NCBI GenBank assembly: GCA_018242625.1
Contig: JAFEBO010000003.1
Span: 372,001-436,000 of the forward strand
DNA: 64,000 bases
Reading direction: 5' to 3'
Origin: Planctomycetota bacterium
GTDB lineage: Bacteria; Planctomycetota; Phycisphaerae; Phycisphaerales; UBA1924
The position numbers were made by a program, and so were the translations under genes. The notes beneath the pieces are model-generated. The model was given only the letters and a program-made list of their open reading frames with translations, was not told where the DNA came from and searched no databases. Shown in pieces: positions 52,937 through 64,000 of this stretch. Each line of letters begins with the position of its first letter. The stretch's first letter is position 1.

Positions 52937-54531
52937 TCGGCCGGGCTCCAAGATCTTCCACAGCCCGCGCGAAAGCGCGTGCTGCGGCTTTGACTGCAAT
53001 TCTGCCGCTCTTCTGCGGTGGGCTGACGGCCTTCGCCCAGGGCACATGGCCGACCGTGGCGGGAGATTCCTCCCGCACCGGCACGACCGCCCAGGCGTTT
53101 CCCTCGCTCGCGGCATCCGCCTGGATCTGCGGCAAGGATGAGAACGGACGCGCAATCACGTTCGTTCAGCGCGCCGGTGTGGCCGCGGGCCTGCACTTTG
53201 TCTATGCGGTTGGCTCTGTCGTTGAACCGTCGGGCACGAACTGGAAACTCTTCGCGATCGCGCGTCGCACGGGGCAGGTGGCATGGTCGGTGCCCATCGA
53301 TGCGCCGGAGTTCGAGAGCACAGCGACGCCGGCGATCGATGAACGGGCGGCAACCGTTGTGGTCGCGGGGGGAAGCACGCTCTACTGCGTATCGCTCTAT
53401 TCCCCCACCATTCGCTGGAGCGCTTCGCTCTTTGGACCGGTGGTCAACGCCTCGCCCGTCATCGCCCGATCATGGCGAGGCCCGGGCCGGCTCTTTGTTA
53501 CCGATTACGACGGCTTCGGCGATTCTGCATCGCTGTACTCGATCAATCTCGATGCCTATTCCGCGCAGAATCCTTTTCAGCCCGGCGAGATCCTCTGGGC
53601 ATTCCCGATCGGCGCCAGTTCCGGCAATTCACCTTCGTACGACCCCGCCACGGATCGCCTCTACGTCGCCACCGTGGGGCTGTATGCCAGCAATCCCGGG
53701 CAGATATTCGCACTCCCCGCACACGGCGGCACAAACGGTCAGCCGCCGCTCCCGCTCTGGACGATCTCGAACCCGGCCAACAACGGTTTCTTTAGCGGTC
53801 TTCTGCTCGACGCGTCCCACGATTCGATCTACGCGGCAAGTTACGGGTTTTATGGCGGCACATCCTCGGGCAATCTGGTCAAAGTCCGCGCCAGCACCGG
53901 CACACTTCTCTGGTCGGTGGCTTCCAATCGGTCGGCCGCAACGCCCATCCGACTTCCCGGCAACCGGCTCGGCCTCTCCACGGGAATCCAGGGGTTTGGT
54001 TCGCTCCCGGCGCTCCAGGTCTTTACGGATGGGGCGACGTCAGCTTCTTTGCTCTGGTCAAGCCAGACGCGCACGTGGTCGGACTCCAATCACAACGGAA
54101 TCATCGATCCGGGCGAATTTACACCCATCGGCTGGTGGAACGCTCAGCCGGTCTATTCCACCGCGTCCGACCAGCTTGCCGTCTGCGGGGGTGACAACGT
54201 CCTCCGCATCATCGATGCTTCTATCACTTCGCCGACGTCGCCCCTCACGGTCGTGGCATCGGCCGCGGCCATCTCCGGCTCGCCTGCTGTGGCGGGCGGC
54301 AATCTCTACGCCATCGGCACCGCCGGCCTGAACGCTTTCGGGCCGGCCCCCGCGCTGGTTGATGTCAACCAAGACGGGAGCTTCGACATCGAGGATCTTT
54401 ACGCCTGGGAGCAGTTGCGAGGCAGCCGCGATGTCAACGGCGACGGCACGGTCACTCTCGCCGATCACGATCTGCTCGCATCGCTTCTCCGCGCCAACGA
54501 AGCGCAGGAGCAGACGGAGGGCAGGCGATGA
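52933..54531 (+). CDS. Exported beta-propeller protein with C-terminal EF-hand pair
   Basis: A 532-residue protein whose GTG start overlaps the preceding stop (GTGA). A signal peptide (ARAAALTAILPLFCGGLTAFA) is followed by PQQ/WD-like repeats (WKLFAIARRTGQVAWSVPID, STLYCVSLYSPTIRWSASLF, DRLYVATVGLYASNPGQIFA, SGNLVKVRASTGTLLWSVAS, GGDNVLRIIDASITS), seven or eight blades by eye. The C-terminus has two calcium loops, DVNQDGSFDIEDLYAWEQL and DVNGDGTVTLADHDLLASL. There are no catalytic PQQ ligands. Propeller proteins such as BtuG bind B12 at the surface of Bacteroides; similarity here is only of fold class. Second gene of the riboswitch operon. Confidence 0.85.
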   Translation: MIGRAPRSSTARAKARAAALTAILPLFCGGLTAFAQGTWPTVAGDSSRTGTTAQAFPSLAASAWICGKDENGRAITFVQRAGVAAGLHFVYAVGSVVEPSGTNWKLFAIARRTGQVAWSVPIDAPEFESTATPAIDERAATVVVAGGSTLYCVSLYSPTIRWSASLFGPVVNASPVIARSWRGPGRLFVTDYDGFGDSASLYSINLDAYSAQNPFQPGEILWAFPIGASSGNSPSYDPATDRLYVATVGLYASNPGQIFALPAHGGTNGQPPLPLWTISNPANNGFFSGLLLDASHDSIYAASYGFYGGTSSGNLVKVRASTGTLLWSVASNRSAATPIRLPGNRLGLSTGIQGFGSLPALQVFTDGATSASLLWSSQTRTWSDSNHNGIIDPGEFTPIGWWNAQPVYSTASDQLAVCGGDNVLRIIDASITSPTSPLTVVASAAAISGSPAVAGGNLYAIGTAGLNAFGPAPALVDVNQDGSFDIEDLYAWEQLRGSRDVNGDGTVTLADHDLLASLLRANEAQEQTEGRR

Positions 54532-55460
54532 AACACATCCACCACAGCGACCCCGGGGCGCCGAGAAAGCAGGATGATGTGACTGCGCCGTGCCGCCGCA
54601 CCGCGCCTTTCTCTTCTCCCTGGCTCCGTGCCTCGGTGGCGCATGCCTTCCCCGCCTTTACCCTCATCGAACTCCTCATTACGATCGCCCTCATCGTGCT
54701 GCTTCTTTCGATCCTCGCCCCGGCGCTGCGAGGCACGATCGCCGCCTCACGCACCACCAAATGCCTCTCCAATCAGCGCCAGCTCGGTGTTGCATGGTCG
54801 CTTTACGCCGGTGATTACAGGGACCACGCGACCCCGGCCGCGTACTGGCAGAACGCGTTCATCGGTTCCGGGCCCGTGGTCTACTGGTTCGGCGCCGATG
54901 CTCCCGACGCTTCTCCCGCTAGCGGCACGCTCATGCCCTATCTCAACGCATCCCGCTCCGATCGTTCCGCGCTCGAGTGTCCGGAACAGCCCGCGGGTTC
55001 GTACACGCCGCAGACAAAGAACCTTCAGTTCTCGACCACGTACGGCTACAACGGCTATTACCTCACGCCCGCGATGACTCCCGGCTGGGCGGATCAGATC
55101 GCCTTCCGCCCGTGGCGAAAGACAGCCGACATTCTGCTTCCTTCCTCTCTGCTCGTCTTCGCCGACACGCTCCTGGCCGGGTCGAGTGCGGCAAGCCTGC
55201 CCCGCAGCTCCGCACTGCTGGACCCTCCTCAGCTTTTCAGCAGGGCCGCCGGCTGGCAGACCAACAACTCCCCCACCACCGCGTTCCGGCACGGGCTGAA
55301 GCAGAAATCCAATGTCGCCGCCCATGCCGACGGCAGCGCGACGCAGACGATCGTCCCCACCGATCTGCTGAAGCGCGATTCAAAGGGCCGCTTCCTCGGC
55401 ACGGGCAGCCTCACCAAAACTCCGGAACCGGGTTACGTGCCCGATTGGGATCAATGGTGA
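54528..55460 (+). CDS. Type II pseudopilin-like protein, third gene of the riboswitch operon
   Basis: A 310-residue protein whose ATG overlaps the preceding stop (ATGA). A 40-residue leader precedes the prepilin-like core FPAFTLIELLITIALIVLLL, then a QLGVAWSLYAGDYRDHATPA domain of the planctomycete DUF1559-like class, with YGYNGYYLTPAMTPGWADQI and a closing HGLKQKSNVAAHADGSATQT (H-A-D-G element). The leader is much longer than usual, and the cleavage residue before Phe is Ala (PAF|T) rather than Gly, so processing may differ. Its place behind a B12 riboswitch points to a pilus- or secretion-linked surface assembly. A strong hairpin (AACCCCCTC with GAGGGGGTT, 55470-55494) follows. Confidence 0.83.
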   Translation: MKHIHHSDPGAPRKQDDVTAPCRRTAPFSSPWLRASVAHAFPAFTLIELLITIALIVLLLSILAPALRGTIAASRTTKCLSNQRQLGVAWSLYAGDYRDHATPAAYWQNAFIGSGPVVYWFGADAPDASPASGTLMPYLNASRSDRSALECPEQPAGSYTPQTKNLQFSTTYGYNGYYLTPAMTPGWADQIAFRPWRKTADILLPSSLLVFADTLLAGSSAASLPRSSALLDPPQLFSRAAGWQTNNSPTTAFRHGLKQKSNVAAHADGSATQTIVPTDLLKRDSKGRFLGTGSLTKTPEPGYVPDWDQW

Positions 55461-55469
55461 TGCTTCGGA

Positions 55470-55494
55470 AACCCCCTCCCGGAGCGAGGGGGTT
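55470..55494 (+). terminator. Hairpin after the riboswitch operon
   Basis: AACCCCCTC (55470-55478) pairs perfectly with GAGGGGGTT (55486-55494) over a 7-base loop, immediately after the pseudopilin stop. There is no strong T-run, so it may be a weak terminator or an mRNA-stabilising stem. Confidence 0.55.
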
Positions 55495-55536
55495 GTGGCT
55501 GAGTTTCCCTGTTTCTTTTTCGTCTCTCGCCTCGCC

Positions 55537-55764
55537 ATGGTCACCCGCTGCGTCTGCCGAAACGTCCCGTTCACCGAACTCAAAGAGCTCGCCGACGCCG
55601 GCATTCGCGATCTCGACGAGCTCTCCCGGCGCACCGGCTGCGGCACGGGCTGCGGGATGTGCATTCCCTACATCCGTGTGATGCTCACGACGGGTCAGAC
55701 CGATCTGCCGGTCATGTCGTTGATCGACATGGAACGGATCATGCGAGGGAAAGCACCTTGCTAG
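55537..55764 (+). CDS. BFD-like [2Fe-2S]-binding protein
   Basis: A 75-residue protein with two Cys pairs, CVCRNV near the start and GCGTGCGMCIP in the middle, the four-cysteine pattern of the BFD/NirB-like [2Fe-2S] domain (C-x-C ... C-x2-C or C-x-x-x-C variants). Related proteins mobilise iron from bacterioferritin or sit in nitrite reductase. No bacterioferritin gene lies nearby. It follows the riboswitch operon by 76 bp and a hairpin, so it is probably a separate transcript. Confidence 0.78.
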   Translation: MVTRCVCRNVPFTELKELADAGIRDLDELSRRTGCGTGCGMCIPYIRVMLTTGQTDLPVMSLIDMERIMRGKAPC

Positions 55765-55815
55765 ATCTCATCGCACATGACACCGTCGCTCTTCGCGGCC
55801 GCCACAAAAAGAAAC

Positions 55816-55839
55816 CGGCCCGGGAGAATACCCGGGCCG
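55816..55839 (-). terminator. Terminator of the rpoBC transcript
   Basis: CGGCCCGGG (55816-55824) pairs perfectly with CCCGGGCCG (55831-55839) over a six-base loop. On the minus strand it is followed by TTTCTTTTT, 30 bp after the rpoC stop. It may also serve the plus-strand [2Fe-2S] gene. Confidence 0.85.
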
Positions 55840-55868
55840 TGGTTCATTTCAGTTGATCGCGAGGATTC

Positions 55869-60239
<4,371 letters not shown>

Positions 60240-60360
60240 GATTCTGGTCTCCCGCGGCATCGTGCCGCAACACCAGGAAAAGTCTTCTTTGGACGCTTGA
60301 ACAGATCTGCTGTCTTCTTGCCTTCCACTAGTGCCAATTGCCCAGTGCCAAGTGCCTGAC

Positions 60361-63300
60361 TTACAGCAGGCTTCCGCCTTCCAGCTTCTTCTTCTCGAGC
60401 GTCACGTTCAGACCCAGACCCTTGAGCTCGTTGCAGAGCACGTCGAACGCGACGGGCATGCCCGCCTCGAGCTTGTTCGTGCCCTTCACCATGCTCTCGT
60501 AGATCTTCGTGCGACCTTCCACATCGTCCGACTTGACCGTGAGCAGCTCCTGCAGCACGTACGCCGCGCCGTACGCCTCGAGCGCCCACACTTCCATTTC
60601 GCCGAAACGCTGGCCGCCCGTGCGGGCCTTGCCGCCCAGGGGCTGCTGCGTGATGAGCGAATACGGACCCGTCGCACGCGCGTGGATCTTGTCGTCCACG
60701 AGGTGGTGCAGCTTGAGCATGTACATGTAGCCGACGGTCGTCCGCTGGTTGAACGGCTCGCCCGTGCGTCCGTCGTGCAGCTGGATCTTGCCGCCGCGCG
60801 GCATCTTGGCCAGAAGCTCGCGGGGCTGAGGCCACGTCGCCGTCGCCTCGTAGTTCGCCAGCTTCTGATCAACGCTCTCGTTGGCTTCCTTGATCGCGTC
60901 GTGCACCTGCTGCTCGTGCGCACCGTCGAATACCGGCGTGATCGCCTGGAATCCCAGGACGCGGGCCGCCCAGCCCAGATGCGTCTCGAGAATCTGCCCG
61001 ACGTTCATTCGGCTGGGCACCCCCAGCGGGTTGAGCAGCACGTCGACCGAGGTCCCGTCCTCCAGGAATGGCATGTCCTCTTCGGGAACGATGCGGGCAA
61101 TGACGCCCTTGTTGCCGTGGCGGCCGGCCATCTTGTCGCCGACCGACAGCGTGCGCTTGGTCGCGATGTAGACCTTGACCATCTCAAGAACGCCCGTCGG
61201 CAGCTCGTCGCCGCGCTTCATGTGGGCGACCTTGCGACCCTTCTCGGCCTCCAGACCCTTGATGCGCGGCCAGAACTGGCGATGCACCACCTCGGCCTGC
61301 TCGCGGGCTTCCTTGCTGCCCTTGGCCCACTTGATGTCGAACGTCTTGATCTGTTCGAGGATGACTTCCGCGATATCGCTGGCGCCGACCTTCTGACGCG
61401 TGTTGGGGTCGACCATGGGCGTGCCCATGATCTCGTTGATCTTCTGCGTCATTTCCTTGAAGAGCACGATGGCCTTTTCGTCCATCGTCTTCTCGTAGTC
61501 GGAAATGTCCTTCTTCAGCTGCTTCTTCTGCTCCTCGTTCATATGGAGCCGGCGGCTGAACTTGTTCGCCCCGATCACGATGCCCTCGACGCCCGCGGGC
61601 ACTTCGAGCGAATCGTTCTTCACGTCCTCACCGGCGCGGCCGAAGATGGCGTGCAGCAGCTTCTCTTCGGGCGTCAGCTCCGTCTTGCTCTTGGGGCTGA
61701 CCTTGCCGACCAGGATGTCGCCCGGGCCCACGCGGGCGCCCAGACGGATGATCCCCTGCTCGTCCAGATTCCGCAGCATCTTCTCGCTGACGTTGGGAAT
61801 GTCGCGCGTGAATTCCTCGCGGCCGAGCTTGGTCTCGCGGATCTCAACGTCGAACGCATCGATGTGGATGCTCGTGAAGGTGTCGTCCTTCACCAGCTTC
61901 TCGTTGATCACGATCGCGTCTTCGAAGTTGTAGCCGTCGAACGTGTTGAACGCGACCATCACGCTCTTGCCCAGGGCGAGTTCGCCCTGACGCGTGCTGG
62001 CGCCGTCGGCGAGCACCTGGTTCTTCGCCACCTTCTGGCCGGGCTTCACGATCGGACGCTGGTTCTGGCAGGTCCGTTCGTTGAGACCGACGAACTTGCG
62101 AAGCACGTATTCGTCCGAGTTATCGATGATGATGCGCTGGGCGTCCACGAACGTGACGGTGCCGGCGTTCTTGGCCTTCACCACCATGCCCGTGTTGTGC
62201 CCCACCGCCTTCTCGACGCCCGTGCCCACGCACGGAGGATCGACCTTGACGAGCGGCACGGCCTGACGCTGCATGTTCGAACCCATCAGGGCGCGGTTCG
62301 CGTCGTCATGCTCCAGGAACGGGATCAGCGCCGCCGAAATGCCGACCACCTGCTTGGGAGAGATATCGACATAGTCGACCTTCTCGCTGCCGGTCTCGGC
62401 CAGTTCGCCCGCGACGCGAGCCAGGATCGAGCCCTTCTTGAGCCGGCCCTTCTCATCGAGCGCATCGGTCGGAGCGAGAACCTTCTGCATCTCCTCGTCG
62501 GCACGCAGATGGACGATCTTGCCCGACAGCTCGCCGCCCTTCACCTCGCGGTAGGCGGTGCGCAGGAAGCCGTAGTCGTCGATGCTGGAGTAGATGCCCA
62601 GCGACGCGATCAGGCCGATGTTGGTACCTTCGGGCGTCTCGATCGGGCAGATGCGCCCGTAGTGCGAGATGTGCACGTCGCGAACTTCGAAGCCGGCGCG
62701 CTTGCGGTTCAGACCGCCCGGTCCGAGGGCCGACAGACGCCGCTCGTGCACAAGGCTCGAGAGCGGGTTGGTCTGATCGACGACCTGCGACAGCTCGCTG
62801 CGTCCGAAGAAGAAGTCGATCGCGCTCGAGATGCTCTTGCTGTTGACGAGGTCCGCGATCTTGGCCAGCTCGTTCGGATCCTTGACGCTCATGCGCTCCT
62901 GCACGGTGCGCTTGAGCTTCAGGAAGCCCTTGCGGAGCTCCTCGACCGCCAGCTCATCCAGCGTCCGCAGACGCCGGTTGCCCAGGTGGTCGATGTCGTC
63001 GACCTGCGCCACGGGGCGCCCGGTCTTGGGGTCGAGCCGGTTCGAACGCAGGTCGAGCACGTACTGGATGACCCGCAGGAAGTCCTCGCTCCGAAGGAAC
63101 ATCATGTCCTCCGGAACGTTCAGATCGAACTTGCGGTTGATGCGGAAACGGCCGACTCGACCGAGGCGGTAACGGTTGTCGTCGAAGAACTTCTCCGCGA
63201 ACAGCGCCTTGGCCTTCTCGACCTGCGGCGGGTTGCCCGGACGCAGCTTCGTGTACAGCTTCACGAGCGCCCGCTCGTAATCCGTCTCGGCAAACTCGGC

Positions 63301-64000
63301 GAACTGCTCCAGCTTCTCCTCCGCGATCGTGTTCAGGATCAGAACGTCGCTGGGGTTCTGGATGACCTTGATGTTCTTGAGGTTGCTGTTCTGGATCGCC
63401 TCGGCCTGCTCGCCGATCTGGCGGCCGACGTGCACAAGCTCCTCGCCCGTCTCCTTGTCGATCACCGTCTCCGCGGCCCAGTGCTCCGCGCGAACCTTGT
63501 CCGCGGGGATCGCCGAAACCTCGTAGAACAGCTGCAGCAGCTTGTCCGTCGGCGCCACGCTCTCGTCAAGACACCGCAGGAACGTCGTCGCCGCGAGCTT
63601 GGTGCTCTGGTCGATCCGCATCGCCAGAACGTCCTTCTTGGTCACTTCAAGCTCGATCCACGAGCCGCGCTCGGGGATGATGCGGGTCGAATGGAGCGGC
63701 CGGTCGCCTTCGCTGGAAACAATCGAGAAGTCCACGCCCGGCGAGCGGTGCAGCTGGCTCACGATCACGCGCTCGGCGCCGTTCACGATGAACTCGCCCC
63801 CGCCCATCATGATCGGGAACTCGCCGAGGTAAATGTCCTCTTCGGGCATGTCCGGCTTGCCCTCGCGCTTCAGACGCACCGAAATCCGGAACGGACGCCC
63901 GTACGTGAGCCGCAGCTCGCGGCACTCGTCCGGCGTATAGCGCGGCTCTTCGAGCACGTACGAGAGGTACTCGAGGCTCATCGTCTCGTCGTAGCTCTTG
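60361..64000 (-). CDS. rpoB: DNA-directed RNA polymerase subunit beta (N-terminus beyond right edge)
   Basis: The second large core subunit. The frame is open to the window edge and reads K-S-Y-D-E-T before [20 protein letters not shown], as in other RpoB sequences, so roughly the first 50-90 residues are outside the window. Seen in the window are the Rif-binding region ([20 protein letters not shown], then [11 protein letters not shown]), [20 protein letters not shown], the lobe and flap, and the C-terminal [20 protein letters not shown] plus [12 protein letters not shown] clamp region. The stop TAA precedes the 121-bp spacer to rpoC, which contains a short direct repeat (AGTGCCAA) but no obvious promoter. 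Confidence 0.98.
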   Translation of the reverse strand, partial: KSYDETMSLEYLSYVLEEPRYTPDECRELRLTYGRPFRISVRLKREGKPDMPEEDIYLGEFPIMMGGGEFIVNGAERVIVSQLHRSPGVDFSIVSSEGDRPLHSTRIIPERGSWIELEVTKKDVLAMRIDQSTKLAATTFLRCLDESVAPTDKLLQLFYEVSAIPADKVRAEHWAAETVIDKETGEELVHVGRQIGEQAEAIQNSNLKNIKVIQNPSDVLILNTIAEEKLEQFAEFAETDYERALVKLYTKLRPGNPPQVEKAKALFAEKFFDDNRYRLGRVGRFRINRKFDLNVPEDMMFLRSEDFLRVIQYVLDLRSNRLDPKTGRPVAQVDDIDHLGNRRLRTLDELAVEELRKGFLKLKRTVQERMSVKDPNELAKIADLVNSKSISSAIDFFFGRSELSQVVDQTNPLSSLVHERRLSALGPGGLNRKRAGFEVRDVHISHYGRICPIETPEGTNIGLIASLGIYSSIDDYGFLRTAYREVKGGELSGKIVHLRADEEMQKVLAPTDALDEKGRLKKGSILARVAGELAETGSEKVDYVDISPKQVVGISAALIPFLEHDDANRALMGSNMQRQAVPLVKVDPPCVGTGVEKAVGHNTGMVVKAKNAGTVTFVDAQRIIIDNSDEYVLRKFVGLNERTCQNQRPIVKPGQKVAKNQVLADGASTRQGELALGKSVMVAFNTFDGYNFEDAIVINEKLVKDDTFTSIHIDAFDVEIRETKLGREEFTRDIPNVSEKMLRNLDEQGIIRLGARVGPGDILVGKVSPKSKTELTPEEKLLHAIFGRAGEDVKNDSLEVPAGVEGIVIGANKFSRRLHMNEEQKKQLKKDISDYEKTMDEKAIVLFKEMTQKINEIMGTPMVDPNTRQKVGASDIAEVILEQIKTFDIKWAKGSKEAREQAEVVHRQFWPRIKGLEAEKGRKVAHMKRGDELPTGVLEMVKVYIATKRTLSVGDKMAGRHGNKGVIARIVPEEDMPFLEDGTSVDVLLNPLGVPSRMNVGQILETHLGWAARVLGFQAITPVFDGAHEQQVHDAIKEANESVDQKLANYEATATWPQPRELLAKMPRGGKIQLHDGRTGEPFNQRTTVGYMYMLKLHHLVDDKIHARATGPYSLITQQPLGGKARTGGQRFGEMEVWALEAYGAAYVLQELLTVKSDDVEGRTKIYESMVKGTNKLEAGMPVAFDVLCNELKGLGLNVTLEKKKLEGGSLL

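Overview
The window looks like a chromosome segment of a planctomycete, most likely of class Phycisphaerae. The evidence is the high-GC coding, several exported proteins with short C-terminal PEP-CTERM-type anchors ending in an arginine cluster, C-terminal paired EF-hand (dockerin-like) modules with cysteines, DUF1559-like pseudopilins with an N-terminal G-F-(S/T)-L-(V/I)-E-L-L motif, an ECF sigma factor with a long transmembrane extension, and small zinc-ribbon membrane proteins. This is recognition from sequence features only; no search was run.

Layout. 1-9.4 kb: an exported redoxin (left end cut by the window), trpC, a CAAX-type membrane protease, a pseudopilin, an S41 protease, a transglutaminase-like protein and trpS, then a disturbed stretch (7476-9357) with an orphan membrane protein, a second diverged copy of the trpS 3' end and decayed reading frames. 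9.4-18 kb, all minus: a tightly overlapping run truA - zinc-ribbon gene with an internal amber stop - glycosyltransferase - exported helical protein - cupin, and a run nuoG - 53-residue membrane protein - glycine-zipper lipoprotein - lipoprotein. 18-25 kb, mostly plus: three PEP-CTERM-type proteins (two of them paralogues), a minus-strand TPR protein, an exported class V aminotransferase and an aldo/keto reductase. 25-29 kb: a transmembrane ECF sigma factor coupled to a pseudopilin, divergent from an Ig/EF-hand secreted protein. 29-40 kb: ppdK, pabB, an EF-hand secreted protein, and a glycan cluster (GT2, a nucleotidyltransferase-kinase fusion in HldE-reversed order, a GT4-HAD phosphatase fusion). 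40-51.6 kb: a low-complexity exported protein, pirin, S9 peptidase, zinc-ribbon membrane protein, class C beta-lactamase-like hydrolase, thioredoxin, degenerate MBL protein, coaD, GT4 and a coiled-coil membrane protein. 51.6-55.8 kb: a cobalamin riboswitch heading a three-gene operon of exported proteins, then a BFD-type [2Fe-2S] protein. 55.9-64 kb, minus: rpoC and rpoB, the latter cut by the right edge.

The most interesting item is the riboswitch operon at about 51.66-55.46 kb. A class-typical cobalamin aptamer with its B12 box lies in front of a PEP-CTERM-anchored surface protein, a beta-propeller protein with EF-hands and a type II pseudopilin, joined by 4-bp stop/start overlaps. No known B12 biosynthesis or BtuBCDF gene is in the operon, so it is a candidate cell-surface B12 capture or B12-responsive system that I cannot match to a described one. 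Other notable points are the duplicated trpS 3' end, the amber-interrupted gene, two unusual domain fusions in glycan genes and an MBL-fold protein without the usual metal ligands.
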